DNA from: CAVYXK01 sp963772445
GTDB taxonomy: Bacteria; Pseudomonadota; Alphaproteobacteria; Acetobacterales; Acetobacteraceae
Assembly: GCA_963772445.1 (NCBI GenBank)
Contig: CAVYXK010000001.1
Location: forward strand, 124,001 to 188,000
DNA length: 64,000 nucleotides
Direction: 5' to 3'
Within the stretch, counting starts at the first letter, position 1, and every line of letters starts with the position of its first letter. The notes under the pieces were generated by a model. That model was not told the origin of the DNA, did not search any database, and saw only the letters and a program-made list of their open reading frames with translations. The translations under genes and the position numbers were made by a program. Below, piece by piece: positions 17,426 to 26,478 of the stretch.

Positions 17426-18595
17426 ATGCGCGCGCAAGTTGGGATCGTTGGAGCCGGGCCTGCGGGCCTTCTCCTCTCGCATCTATTGCACCTGCGCGGG
17501 ATCGAATCCGTCGTGCTGGAACGGCATTCGCGCGATTATGTCGAGAACCGTATCCGCGCCGGAGTGCTGGAACACACGACCGAGGACCTGCTGGTGCAAT
17601 CGGGTCTCGGCCAGCGCATGCAGGCGCTGGGACTGCCACATGAAGGTGTGAACCTGCGCTTCAATCGGCGCGATCATCGCATCAACTTTCGCGCGCTGAC
17701 CGGTCGCCACGTGATGGTGTACAGCCAGCACCTTCTGGTGCAGGACCTGATCGCGGCTAGGCTGGCGGCCGGCGGACAAATTCTGTTCGAGGCCGAAGAC
17801 GTCGCGATCCACGACATCGGGACCGACCACCCCCGTATCACCTGGCGGCAGAACGGGCAGGTCTCGGCGCTGGACTCCACGTTCATAGCCGGCTGCGACG
17901 GCTTTCACGGCATCTGCCGTGAGTCCATACCGGCCGAGGCACTGCGCGTGTTCGAGCGCGAGTACCCGTTCGGCTGGCTCGGCATCCTGGCCGAGGCGCC
18001 ACCATCATCGCCGGAGCTTACGTATGTGAACCACGAGCGCGGCTTCGCCCTGTTGTCGCTGCGCTCGCCGTCGGTCACCCGGCTCTATCTTCAATGCGCG
18101 CCGGACGAGGACATCGCGGCATGGTCGGACGACCGCATCTGGGCTGAGCTTTGCACTCGCACGGAACGCGACGGCTTCATCCTGCGGCAGGGCCGAATTC
18201 TGCAAAGAGGCATCACCCCGATGCGCAGCTTCGTGGTCGAGCCGATGCAGTACGGGCGGCTGTTCCTGCTCGGCGATGCCGCGCATATCGTGCCGCCGAC
18301 AGGGGCCAAGGGTCTCAATCTGGCGGTCGCCGACGTGGCGGTGCTGGCATCCGCGCTGGAAGCATATTTCACCGCCGGCCGCACCGACCGGCTAACTGCC
18401 TATTCCGCTGTATGCCTTTCCCGGGTGTGGAAAGTGCAGCGCTTCTCCTGGTGGATGACCTCGATGCTGCACCGCTTCGATCAACACAGCGCCTTCGATC
18501 GGCGTGTCCAGCTTGCCGAGCTGGAATATCTCGCCGGCTCGACCGCGGCCGCGACGGCGCTGGCGGAGAACTATGTGGGACTGCCGCTCGGCTAG
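17426..18595 (+). CDS. pobA: 4-hydroxybenzoate 3-monooxygenase
   Basis: 389 residues, the normal PobA length, from the ATG at 17426, which has GGAGGGGAG just upstream; the frame is open further but without coding character. A flavoprotein hydroxylase: GIVGAGPAGLLLSHLL (FAD), AGCDGFHGICRESIP (DG motif), LFLLGDAAHIVPPTGAKGLN (GD motif). It converts 4-hydroxybenzoate to protocatechuate with NADPH and O2 in the cytoplasm. No pobR-like regulator or pca genes are in the window. It is divergent from the peroxidase gene, with a 221-bp gap that may hold both promoters. Confidence 0.93.
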   Translation: MRAQVGIVGAGPAGLLLSHLLHLRGIESVVLERHSRDYVENRIRAGVLEHTTEDLLVQSGLGQRMQALGLPHEGVNLRFNRRDHRINFRALTGRHVMVYSQHLLVQDLIAARLAAGGQILFEAEDVAIHDIGTDHPRITWRQNGQVSALDSTFIAGCDGFHGICRESIPAEALRVFEREYPFGWLGILAEAPPSSPELTYVNHERGFALLSLRSPSVTRLYLQCAPDEDIAAWSDDRIWAELCTRTERDGFILRQGRILQRGITPMRSFVVEPMQYGRLFLLGDAAHIVPPTGAKGLNLAVADVAVLASALEAYFTAGRTDRLTAYSAVCLSRVWKVQRFSWWMTSMLHRFDQHSAFDRRVQLAELEYLAGSTAAATALAENYVGLPLG

Positions 18596-18638
18596 CGGGC
18601 CTCGCCTGTATGTATTGCTGGGGCCGAAGAAGAACCTG

Positions 18639-18908
18639 TCATCGGACGCTGTCGAGCTTCTCGGCCAGCCACGCCTTGATGAGCGTTTGACAAGGAACGT
18701 CGCGCTTGTTCGCGACCACCTTGATCCGTTCGAGCATCGGCAACGGCAGCCGCAACGAAATAGCGGTGGTGGTGGGCTTCAGATTGGGCAACCGAACGCG
18801 CTTCGCCTCGCTCCAGTCGAGATCATCGGCCGAGTCATGGGTCTCCCAGAAATGACACTCTGCTGCCTCATCGTTGAATTCCGGAATCGGCTTACGCGTC
18901 CTGTTCAT
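18639..18908 (-). CDS. brnA: BrnA-type (CopG) antitoxin
   Basis: 89 residues. IPEFNDEAAECHFWETHDS followed by DWSEAKRVRLPNLKP is the hallmark of BrnA, and a C-terminal ribbon-helix-helix (ISLRLPLPMLERIKVVANKRDVP) binds DNA and autoregulates the operon. BrnA normally follows and neutralises the ribonuclease BrnT. Here only the last about 21 codons of brnT remain upstream, overlapping the brnA start, so the antitoxin is probably an orphan. Confidence 0.88.
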   Translation of the reverse strand: MNRTRKPIPEFNDEAAECHFWETHDSADDLDWSEAKRVRLPNLKPTTTAISLRLPLPMLERIKVVANKRDVPCQTLIKAWLAEKLDSVR

Positions 18909-18957
18909 AACGGGCTCGCTCCTTGCGGTGCATGTCGCGCGCCGAGATCACGCGAAA
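18892..18957 (-). pseudogene. C-terminal remnant of BrnT toxin
   Basis: Immediately upstream of brnA the minus strand encodes FRVISARDMHRKERARYEQ and a stop at 18892. This matches the end of BrnT, whose active-site helix carries R-x-ISAR-x-x-x-x-E-x-x-x-Y. A stop codon directly precedes the fragment and no other part of the about 90-residue toxin is present. The 17-bp overlap with brnA is the normal brnTA arrangement. Confidence 0.75.
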
Positions 18958-19051
18958 TCAGGCGGCCCTCTCCCCGCAGTGAAGCAAAGGGGCGGCTCTC
19001 GTCGCCATCGTGGCGCCAGATCGATGTCCCGGTAACAGTCGCCCGGTCAGG

Positions 19052-19324
19052 CTACTGTTGCGACTGCTGCCCGGCAGCATAGCCCTTCTGGTACAACTCG
19101 TGCTCGCTGTTCTTCCACGCGTTCACCAACAGCCCGCCGGCCAGGCCGGCGGCGGCCCCGATCCCTGCCCCAAGCGCGGCATTGCCGGCGATCGCACCGA
19201 TCACCGCGCCGCCGGCCGCGCCGATCCCCGTACCTGTTACTGCACGCTGCTCGCCAGGCGTCAGGTTGGAGCAGCCGGCCAGCGTCAGCGCAACGACCGC
19301 TAGGGTAATGATAGGCTTTCTCAT
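19052..19324 (-). CDS. Glycine-zipper lipoprotein
   Basis: 90 residues from the ATG at 19324. The lipobox LTLAGC puts the lipidated Cys near residue 18. Then comes a Gly/Ala-rich zipper (GTGIGAAGGAVIGAIAG and GIGAAAGLAGGLLV) typical of YMGG/OmpA-associated glycine-zipper proteins of the outer membrane or periplasm. The start overlaps the stop of the upstream Rap1a-like gene (ATGA), so the two are a coupled pair. Confidence 0.85.
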   Translation of the reverse strand: MRKPIITLAVVALTLAGCSNLTPGEQRAVTGTGIGAAGGAVIGAIAGNAALGAGIGAAAGLAGGLLVNAWKNSEHELYQKGYAAGQQSQQ

Positions 19325-19773
19325 GCGTGCGGTACCTTCTTGCTGGCCGATCCAGCCTTCTTGTGGGCCGCCACGGACGGATGTGGGCACGGGTATTGCT
19401 CGGTCAGGAATGACAGCAATCCCACCACCGCCGGTTCGTCCAAGCGTTTCGGGTCGGCATTCGCCCAAGTGGTGAAGCGGGCGATCGCCTCATCATGCGA
19501 CGGTGCGGGCGACGGCAAGCAGAACGGCTGGCGCGACGGAGGGGTGACCGCCACATAGCCCAGAGCCACTTGCACGGCGCCCTCGGCAAAGCCGTGGCAA
19601 TAGTTCACAGCGGCGGTCATCATCGGGTCGTCCTTGGTATCGCTGCACAGCGCGATCAGATCGGCAGTCGTCTTGGGGGGAAACTGCGCCTCGGTCACCG
19701 TCGCCTGCGCCGCAGTCACGACCAGACCGGCGCACAGGCTCGCCGCACCAAACGCCACCGAAGCAAACCGCAT
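19321..19773 (-). CDS. Exported Rap1a/Tai-like protein
   Basis: 150 residues with an N-terminal signal peptide (VAFGAASLCAGLVVTAAQA). The mature part has DLIALCSDTKDDP, NYCHGFAEGAV and FCLPSP, i.e. the paired Cys and [FY]-x-x-G pattern of Rap1a/Tai proteins, some of which are immunity proteins for type VI effectors. No T6SS effector is nearby, so immunity is not claimed. It is translationally coupled to the glycine-zipper lipoprotein. Confidence 0.72.
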   Translation of the reverse strand: MRFASVAFGAASLCAGLVVTAAQATVTEAQFPPKTTADLIALCSDTKDDPMMTAAVNYCHGFAEGAVQVALGYVAVTPPSRQPFCLPSPAPSHDEAIARFTTWANADPKRLDEPAVVGLLSFLTEQYPCPHPSVAAHKKAGSASKKVPHA

Positions 19774-19953
19774 GACCGTCCTCTCCCCCCTGGACTGCTC
19801 ATCGGTGTAGATGAGCGAGCGCCGGGCGGCAACTCGTCAACCGGCAAGGCCAAAACAGCCCTGGCCAGGAACCGCCCACGATTGGCGGTCGGTTGGAGAC
19901 GCCGCCATATGCCCACTGGCGACCGCCCCCTTCGTGGAGTAGTGCTCCGCCGC

Positions 19954-20544
19954 ATGCCCCGGACCGCGACCATCACGCGCACTACCAAGGAAACGGAGAT
20001 CAGCCTGACCCTGGCCCTAGACGGCTCAGGGCAGTCGGAGATCGATACGGGCATCGGATTCCTGGATCACATGCTGACGGCCTTCGCGCGACACAGCCTG
20101 TTCGATCTGACAGTCCGCGCGGCGGGCGACCTGCACATCGACTGCCATCACACAACCGAGGATGTCGGCATCGTGCTGGGGCGCGCCTTCGCGCAGGCGC
20201 TCGGCGACAAGCGCGGCATCAGCCGGTTCAGTCATGCGCTGGTGCCGATGGACGAGGCGCTGGCCGAGGCGGTGGTGGATCTCTCCGGCCGCCCGTTCCT
20301 CGCCTGGGACGTCGACTTCGAGCGCCCGCGCATCGGCGAAATGGACACCGAGCTGTTCGAGGAGTTCTTCCGCGCCTTCGCGATGAACGCGTTGCTGACG
20401 CTGCACATGACCCGCCGCGCCGGGCGCAACGCCCACCATGTAGCCGAGGCCTGCTTCAAGGCCGCGGCGCGCGCACTCCGCATGGCCGTGGAGCCCGATC
20501 CGCGCGCCCCGGACTCGATCCCATCGACCAAAGGTGCGCTGTGA
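19954..20544 (+). CDS. hisB: Imidazoleglycerol-phosphate dehydratase
   Basis: 196 residues from the ATG at 19954, which gives the family-typical start (RTATITRTTKETEISLTLALDGSG); an earlier in-frame ATG at 19909 adds a non-conserved tail. The metal-binding motifs are present: GFLDHM, HHTTEDVGI and NAHHVAEACFK. It catalyses the sixth step of histidine synthesis in the cytoplasm. It is the first gene of a tightly packed his cluster and ends GTGA, overlapping the DUF2628 gene. Confidence 0.97.
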   Translation: MPRTATITRTTKETEISLTLALDGSGQSEIDTGIGFLDHMLTAFARHSLFDLTVRAAGDLHIDCHHTTEDVGIVLGRAFAQALGDKRGISRFSHALVPMDEALAEAVVDLSGRPFLAWDVDFERPRIGEMDTELFEEFFRAFAMNALLTLHMTRRAGRNAHHVAEACFKAAARALRMAVEPDPRAPDSIPSTKGAL

Positions 20545-20918
20545 GGATCTACACGGCGCATCTCAGGCCGCGACGGCCGCCGGTCCTGGTGAAGGAGGGG
20601 TTCGCCTGGGGTGCCTTTCTGTTTGGCTGGATCTGGCTGCTGGTGCACCGGGCCTGGATCCCCGGCTTGCTGGCGCTCGCCGCCAGCGTGCTGATCGGGA
20701 TACTGACCGCGGCAGGCGCCCGCGTCCTGCTGGAGATCGGCCTCGCCCTGCTGCTTGGACTGACAGGGCGCGATCTGGTGCGCTGGTCGCTGGCCCGGCG
20801 CGGCTACACGCTGGTGCACGTGCTGGCGGCGCGCGATACCGACTCGGCGCTTGCGCGATTGCTGACCGGCAGGCCGGACCTGGCAGCCAGCTTCCTCCCG
20901 CCGGAGCAGGCGCGGTGA
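20541..20918 (+). CDS. DUF2628-type small membrane protein in the his cluster
   Basis: 125 residues starting at a GTG that overlaps the hisB stop (GTGA). MRIYTAHLRPRRPPVLVKEGFAWGAFLFGWIWLL is the DUF2628 opening. Two or three hydrophobic segments follow (PGLLALAASVLIGILTAAGA, VLLEIGLALLLGLTG). Homologues sit between hisB and hisH in many alphaproteobacteria, but a role in histidine synthesis is not established. It ends GTGA, overlapping hisH. Confidence 0.85.
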   Translation: MRIYTAHLRPRRPPVLVKEGFAWGAFLFGWIWLLVHRAWIPGLLALAASVLIGILTAAGARVLLEIGLALLLGLTGRDLVRWSLARRGYTLVHVLAARDTDSALARLLTGRPDLAASFLPPEQAR

Positions 20919-21551
20919 ACGTTGTCGTAGTGGATTATGGCAGCGGCAATCTTGCCTCGGCCTCCCGCGCGCTCGCGTTAGCGGCGGAGCGGGCAGGAGA
21001 TCGAGGCCCGAGTGGCCGTCACCGCCGATCCGGATCGAGTCAGGCGTGCCCAGCGGATCGTGTTGCCCGGCCAGGGAGCCTTCGCCGACTGCGCTCGAGG
21101 ACTCGCGGCGGTGCCCGGAATGTCTCAGGCGATCCGCGCCGCAACCGACGCCGGGGCGCCATTCCTGGGCATCTGCGTCGGCATGCAACTCATGGCCGAG
21201 CGTGGGCTGGAGCACGAGGTCATGCCCGGCTTCGGCTGGGTCAAGGGCGATGTGGCCGAAATGGAAGTCCCAGGGCTGCGCCTGCCGCAGATGGGCTGGA
21301 ACGCACTTGACTTCACCCCGGGGTCGCACCCGCTGCTGGACGGGGTAGAGCCGGGCGACCACGCTTATTTCGTGCACAGCTATGCGCTGCGCGGCGCCGC
21401 GGCGAGCCAAGTGCTCGCCACCACCGATTATGGCGGTCCGGTGGTCGCGATGATCGCTGCCGGCAACCGTGCCGGCACACAGTTCCATGTCGAGAAGAGC
21501 CAGGATGTGGGCATCCGCATCCTGATGAATTTCCTCCGCTGGGCACCCTAG
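20915..21551 (+). CDS. hisH: Imidazole glycerol phosphate synthase glutaminase subunit, one-base frameshift
   Basis: Starts at the GTG at 20915 (MNVVVVDYGSGNLAS). After about 27 codons one extra base near 20990-21000 shifts the frame; the rest reads IEARVAVTADPDRVRRAQ to the stop at 21551, giving about 211 residues. The class I glutaminase triad is intact: Cys in GICVGMQLM and His-Glu in QFHVEKS. It makes ammonia for HisF. Loss of hisH would normally cause auxotrophy, so a sequencing insertion is likely. Confidence 0.88.
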
Positions 21552-22148
21552 ATGTCTTCATCAGACGATCGCCTGCGCGACCCGCGCTCAGGTGACGCGC
21601 CGCCGGCCCTTTCCGTCGAACGCGCGGAGGCCTTCACCGACGACGATCTCCATGCACTCTGCGAGGCGACGCACGCGGCCATCATCGAGGGCGGCGGCTT
21701 CGGCTGGGTGCACCCGCCCGGCCGGCGGTCGCTGGAGAGTTATTACCGCGGCGTGCTGTTGGTGCCGGAGCGACAGTTATTTCTGGGACGGCTGGACGGC
21801 AGCGTGGTGGGCTCCGCCCAGCTCGTCCGTCCGCCCCGCAACAACGAGGCTCAGGCCTTCGCCGCCAATCTGATGCACTCCTTCATCGCGCCCTATGCGC
21901 GTGGGCACGGGCTGGCACGGTTGCTGACGCACAGCGTGGAGGAAGCGGCGCGAGCAAGCGGATATCACGTGCTGAACCTCGATGTGCGCGAGACCCAGGC
22001 GGCGGCAATCCGACTCTATGAGTCGCTCGGCTTCGTGCGCTGGGGGGTGCACCCGTCCTATGCCCGGGTCGGCGGTAAGACCATCCGCGGCTTTTACTAC
22101 TACAAGCTGCTGAAGGGTCCGGGCCGCCGGCGCGAGATTCCGGGCTAA
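21552..22148 (+). CDS. GNAT-family N-acetyltransferase inside the his cluster
   Basis: 198 residues. The GNAT core is visible: FIAPYARGHGLARLLTHSVEEAAR is the acetyl-CoA loop (R/Q-x-x-G-x-G/A), and LYESLGFVRWG is the motif B end. The acceptor is unknown. It begins directly after the hisH stop and its TAA overlaps the hisA ATG (TAATG), so it is co-transcribed with the histidine genes. No known histidine step needs an acetyltransferase. Confidence 0.88.
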   Translation: MSSSDDRLRDPRSGDAPPALSVERAEAFTDDDLHALCEATHAAIIEGGGFGWVHPPGRRSLESYYRGVLLVPERQLFLGRLDGSVVGSAQLVRPPRNNEAQAFAANLMHSFIAPYARGHGLARLLTHSVEEAARASGYHVLNLDVRETQAAAIRLYESLGFVRWGVHPSYARVGGKTIRGFYYYKLLKGPGRRREIPG

Positions 22149-22888
22149 TGCCGCTGACACTTTATCCGGCAATCGACCTCAAGGGCGGGCAGTGCGTAAG
22201 GCTTCGCCGCGGCGACATGGACCAGGCGACGGTGTACGACACCGATCCGGCGGCACAGGCGCATCGCTGGCAGGAAGCAGGCTTTCGCTGGCTGCACGTG
22301 GTCGATCTCGACGGCGCCTTCGCCGGCCGATCGGTCAATGGGGTGGCGGTCGCCGCTATCCTCGCGGCCGTCTCGATCCCTGTGCAGCTCGGCGGCGGCA
22401 TCCGCGACATGGCGGGGATCGCGGCTTGGCTCGCTGCTGGGGTGCGCCGGGTGGTGCTGGGTAGTGCCGCGGTCAGGACGCCGGCGCTGGTGAACGAGGC
22501 GTGCCGCAGCTTCCCCGGGCGCGTCGCGGTCGGCATCGATGCCCGGGATGGCAAGGCCGCGATCGAGGGCTGGGCAGAAACATCTGGAGTCGCCGCGGTG
22601 GAGCTTGCACGGCGGTTCGAAGACGCCGGCGCTGCCGCGATCATCTACACGGATATCGGTCGCGACGGCACTTTGAGCGGGCTCAACGTCGAGCAGACAG
22701 TGGCCTTGGCACGCCGGATCAGCACGCCAGTCATTGCCTCGGGGGGGGTGGCGGGACTTGCCGACCTGACGGCGCTCCGGCGCGAGGCGGAGGGAAGTGG
22801 TATCGAGGGGGTGGTTGTTGGCCGGGCGCTCTATGACGGCCGAATCGATCCAGCGGCGGCACTGTCTGCCTTGTTAACCGAGTTGTAG
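22148..22888 (+). CDS. hisA: ProFAR isomerase
   Basis: 246 residues, a (beta/alpha)8 barrel. It starts LYPAIDLKGGQCVRL with the catalytic Asp in AIDLKGG, carries phosphate loops VQLGGGIRD and VIASGGVAG, and the second catalytic Asp in IYTDIGRDGTLSG. It isomerises the ring-opened aminoimidazole carboxamide intermediate before HisHF. It overlaps the GNAT gene by one base. Confidence 0.97.
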   Translation: MPLTLYPAIDLKGGQCVRLRRGDMDQATVYDTDPAAQAHRWQEAGFRWLHVVDLDGAFAGRSVNGVAVAAILAAVSIPVQLGGGIRDMAGIAAWLAAGVRRVVLGSAAVRTPALVNEACRSFPGRVAVGIDARDGKAAIEGWAETSGVAAVELARRFEDAGAAAIIYTDIGRDGTLSGLNVEQTVALARRISTPVIASGGVAGLADLTALRREAEGSGIEGVVVGRALYDGRIDPAAALSALLTEL

Positions 22889-23020
22889 GCCGATCTGGAC
22901 AAGTTGGGCATATCGTCCGCTGTTTAGGTGCATCCGAGGCACTACATCGCATCCTCGCATCTCATTTCTCGGCGTTTCTCGCTTGCATAGGTCACGGACG
23001 CCCATTCTAGGATTCGCAGA

Positions 23021-23791
23021 ATGCTGAAACTCCGTGTCATTCCCTGCCTGGACGTCAAAGACGGCCGCGTGGTCAAGGGGGTGAATTTCGTTTCTCTGCG
23101 CGATGCCGGCGACCCCGTCGAGCAGGCTGCGGTGTACGACGCCGCCGGAGCCGACGAACTTTGCTTCCTCGACATCACCGCGAGTCACGAGAACCGCGAC
23201 ACGATCCTGGACGTGGTCGCGCGGACGGCGGCGCGTATCTTTTTGCCGCTGACAGTGGGCGGCGGTGTGCGCAGCATCGAAGACATGCGCCGCCTGCTGC
23301 TGGCGGGGGCGGACAAATGCAGCATGAACTCGGCTGCCGTGGCGCGGCCGGAGCTGGTCGGTGACGCAGCGCGGAAGTTCGGCAGCCAGTGCGTGGTGGT
23401 GGCAGTCGATGCCAAGCGGTCCGGTGCGCAAGGCTGGGAAGTGTTCACCCATGGCGGCCGGCGCGGCACCGGGATCGACGCGGTGGCATGGTGCCGGCGC
23501 GTGGCCGAGCTTGGTGCCGGCGAGATCCTGCTGACCAGCATGGATCGCGACGGGACCGGCACGGGCTTCGACCTGGAGCTGCTGCGCGCCGTGTGTGGCG
23601 CCGTGCGTGTGCCGGTGATCGCCTCCGGCGGCGTCGGTACACTCGCGCATTTCGTCGAAGGCGCGCGTGCCGGCGCGACCGGGCTGCTGGCCGCGAGCGT
23701 GTTCCATTTCGGCACACTCACGATCGCTGACGTGAAAGCGGCGCTGGCTGCGGCGGGATTGCCTGTCCGCCTGCCGCGCCGGGCCGCATAG
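23021..23791 (+). CDS. hisF: Imidazole glycerol phosphate synthase cyclase subunit
   Basis: 256 residues: LRVIPCLDVKDGRVVKGVNF holds the first catalytic Asp, TVGGGVRS and VIASGGVG are phosphate sites, and LTSMDRDGTGTGFD holds the second Asp. It partners HisH. The 132-bp gap after hisA is the only sizeable break in the cluster; AGGATTCGCAG precedes the ATG, and a separate promoter is possible but not evident. Confidence 0.97.
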   Translation: MLKLRVIPCLDVKDGRVVKGVNFVSLRDAGDPVEQAAVYDAAGADELCFLDITASHENRDTILDVVARTAARIFLPLTVGGGVRSIEDMRRLLLAGADKCSMNSAAVARPELVGDAARKFGSQCVVVAVDAKRSGAQGWEVFTHGGRRGTGIDAVAWCRRVAELGAGEILLTSMDRDGTGTGFDLELLRAVCGAVRVPVIASGGVGTLAHFVEGARAGATGLLAASVFHFGTLTIADVKAALAAAGLPVRLPRRAA

Positions 23792-23798
23792 GTGCCGA

Positions 23799-24257
23799 AT
23801 GGCGAAGTCGACCAAAAAGAAGCAGGGTAAACGGCCAGGTCGGCTAACGGAGGCTCAGGCTGTCGATCTGCCGTACCCGCTCGCCCCCCTCGGCCCTGGT
23901 TCCGTGGTGCTCGACCGGCTGTACGAAGTGGTGATGGATCGCCGGACTGCCGATCCCGCCGTCAGCCATTCGGCGCGGCTGCTGTCGCGCGGACTTGAGA
24001 AGGTGGCGCAAAAATTCGGCGAAGAGGCAATCGAGTGCCTGATCGAGGGCGCTGCCGGCAACCATGATGCGCTGGTGACGGAGAGCGCCGACGTGCTCTA
24101 CCATCTGATCGTGCTCTGGGTGGCGAACGGCGTGAGCCCCGAGGAGGTCTGGCGTGAGCTCAAGCGGCGGGAAGGTATCAGCGGCATCGCCGAGAAGGCG
24201 TCCCGCGAGCGCAGCCTGCCGTTCGCCAATGGGTTGGCGACGACTAAAATTCCGTAA
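23799..24257 (+). CDS. hisE: Phosphoribosyl-ATP diphosphatase
   Basis: 152 residues. The MazG-like helical fold reads VLDRLYEVVMDRR, SHSARLLSRGLEKVAQKFGEEAIE and ESADVLYHLIVLW, with the Glu/Asp metal ligands in place. It removes pyrophosphate from PR-ATP in step 2. An extra basic N-terminus of about 35 residues (MAKSTKKKQGKRPGR...) is longer than usual; a later start is possible but no better ATG is seen. It lies 7 bp after hisF. Confidence 0.95.
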   Translation: MAKSTKKKQGKRPGRLTEAQAVDLPYPLAPLGPGSVVLDRLYEVVMDRRTADPAVSHSARLLSRGLEKVAQKFGEEAIECLIEGAAGNHDALVTESADVLYHLIVLWVANGVSPEEVWRELKRREGISGIAEKASRERSLPFANGLATTKIP

Positions 24258-24287
24258 TCTGTACCAGGCGAAACGGAGGGAGCCGCC

Positions 24288-24671
24288 ATGCCGGTAACTG
24301 GGTTGCCGCCATACGATGACGCCAACATCTTCGCCCGTATCCTGCGCGGCGAGATTCCCGGCAAGACGGTGTACGAGGACGAGTGGGCGCTGGCGTTCCA
24401 CGACATCAATCCGCTGGCGCCGGTGCATGTGCTTGTGGTGCCGAAGGGCCGCTACTGCTCGTTCGCCGATTTCAGCACACAAGCGAGCACCGAGGAGATC
24501 GCCGGCTTTGTGCGCGCGGTCGGCAAGGTGGCGAAGCAGCTCGGGCTGGAGGCCCCCGGATATCGGCTGCTCGCCAATATGGGCGCCGACAGCGGACAGG
24601 AGGTCCCGCACTTTCACGTGCACCTGTTCGGTGGCCGCCCACTGGGCCGAATGCTGGTTCCGACCAACTGA
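24288..24671 (+). CDS. HIT-family nucleotide hydrolase
   Basis: 127 residues of the HinT type. The histidine triad HFHVHLFGGRPLG is near the C-terminus, and the N-terminus has IFARILRGEIPGKTVYEDE. It hydrolyses purine nucleoside phosphoramidates such as AMP-NH2. It follows hisE by 30 bp with GAAACGGAGGGAG before the ATG; HIT genes often end his clusters in alphaproteobacteria. Confidence 0.92.
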   Translation: MPVTGLPPYDDANIFARILRGEIPGKTVYEDEWALAFHDINPLAPVHVLVVPKGRYCSFADFSTQASTEEIAGFVRAVGKVAKQLGLEAPGYRLLANMGADSGQEVPHFHVHLFGGRPLGRMLVPTN

Positions 24672-24811
24672 GAATCACCTCTCCCGCGCTGAGCTTGTAA
24701 ATCTTTCGAACTCTGGCGCTTCGAGTGGCGCATAATCCTTCGAAATCATGCGTATTCATTTCTGAGAACGTCCGAAAAACCGAAAGCTTCACAAGCTCGC
24801 TGCGGAGGGGT

Positions 24812-24859
24812 CGCTGCGCGAAGCGCAGCGGGTGAGGGTGCGGGGCGAGACCTTCACCC
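24812..24859. repeat. Intergenic palindromic repeat, copy 2
   Basis: A hairpin with 8-bp arms around GAA (CGCTGCGC/GCGCAGCG, 24812-24830) is followed by GGGTGAGGGTG and ACCTTCACCC, the same block order as in the 9.3-kb copy. It lies between the HIT gene and the broken peptide-binding protein gene. Confidence 0.65.
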
Positions 24860-24950
24860 GCACAGCGTCGTAGATCGGGAAAGATGGACGGCTTCCCCTT
24901 TTGGCCTTGCCGCGTGGCGGGCTACTCTGCGGGCGCAGGGGAGACGAAGC

Positions 24951-26476
24951 ATGAAACGACGGGAATTGCCGGGCGCAGCCGCGGCCAGCGCAACGCTGGC
25001 GACACTGCATGAGACGGCGCGGGCGCAGAAGTCGAACGATACCCCGCGCGTCATCTGGCGGGATGCCATCGCCGATGTCGATCCTTATCGCAACACCCCG
25101 CGCACCGGCCTGATCGTCGCGCACGAGGCCTGGGACACGCTGGTCTATCGCGATCCCACGAATTTCAAGATCGTGCCGGCGCTGGCCACCGAATGGAAAT
25201 GGAGCGATCCGACGACGCTCGACTTCACGTTGCGTGATGGCGTGATGTTTCACAACGGCGATCCCTTCGGCGCCGATGACGTGGTCTATACGATCAATTC
25301 GGTCCTGCACGATCCCAAGGCGATGGTGCCCAGCAATTTCAGCTTCATCGCTGGCGTCGAGAAACTGAACGACCGGCAGGTGCGCTTCCGGATGAAAAGC
25401 GTGTTCCCGGCAGCGCTCGAGTATTTTGCCATGGTGCTGCCGATCTACCGGAAGGCATACCGGGAGAAAGTCGGACCGGCTGCCTATTCGCAGAAGCCCG
25501 TCGGCACCCGGCCCTATCGCATTACTCGCGTCGATGGCAGCCGGGAGATCGACCTGGAGCGGTTCGACGGCTACTACGTGGCCAACCCGAAGCGCCGGCC
25601 GGCGATCAAGTATCTCAGGATCAACGAGGTACTGGACGCCACCGGCGAGATCACCGCCTTCATCAGCGGCCAGGCAGACTTGGATTTGGCAGTACAACCC
25701 GGACCAGTTTGCGAATCTGGCGCAATTGCCGGGGCGCACCGCACTGCGGTCCGGTTCGATGCGCATCGGCTATCTGCAGATCGATGCCGCCGGTCGGACG
25801 GGAAAGGACAATCCGCTGACCAATCAGAAGGTGCGCCAAGCGATCTGCCATTCAATCGAGCGGGCGGCGATGGCCAAGGATCTCGTGCAAGGCAACTCGC
25901 ACCCGATCGATGCGCCCTGCTATCCGACTCAGTTCGGCTGCGTGGCATCCGCCGCCCTGAAATACGAGTACGACCCGGCAAAGAGCAGGCAGCTTCTGGC
26001 CGAGGCGGGGTATCCGAACGGCGGCTCGACGACACTGATCAGCAATCTGTTGCCGGCCTGGCTCTCGGCTATCCAGAACTACCTGAAGGCCATCGGCATC
26101 AACGCCGATGCGCGGTGGCTGCAGGCCGCGGCCGAGAGGTGCAGAAGGTGCTGGCCGGCGAGGCGCCGATCAACGCGGGCAGTTGGGGCAGCTACTCGAT
26201 CAATGATGTCTCGGCGCTGCTGCCGTATTTCTTCGGCGGCGGGGCAAACGACTACACTCGGGATGCAGCAATTGAGAAGCTGGTGGCCGAGGGCGGGTCG
26301 GTCACCGATCCCAAACAGTGGCTAGAAAAATCCGCCGCAGCAATTCAGGAGATCACAGAAGGAGCCTCGTGGCTGCCGCTTTTCACGTTCGTGACCTACT
26401 ATGCGTTCGACAAGTCACTTGATTTCACGCCGATCCCGACGAGCTGCCGCGATTCTATATGTGTAGTTGGCGGTGA
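24951..26476 (+). pseudogene. Peptide ABC transporter substrate-binding protein (SBP family 5), three frameshifts
   Basis: A periplasmic binding protein of about 510 residues can be assembled from three frames. It starts MKRRELPGAAAASATLATL (signal region) and contains the family block ATEWKWSDPTTLDFTLRDGV plus FHNGDPFGADDVVYTINSV. Shifts occur near 25690 (one base extra), 26135 (one missing) and 26445 (one missing, in a C run). The last frame ends DELPRFYMCSWR and a stop at 26474-26476, the normal end of this family. No permease or ATPase genes adjoin it. With three lesions and no transporter partners it may be truly dead, though the same indel type occurs across the window. Confidence 0.78.
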
Positions 26477-26478
26477 TA

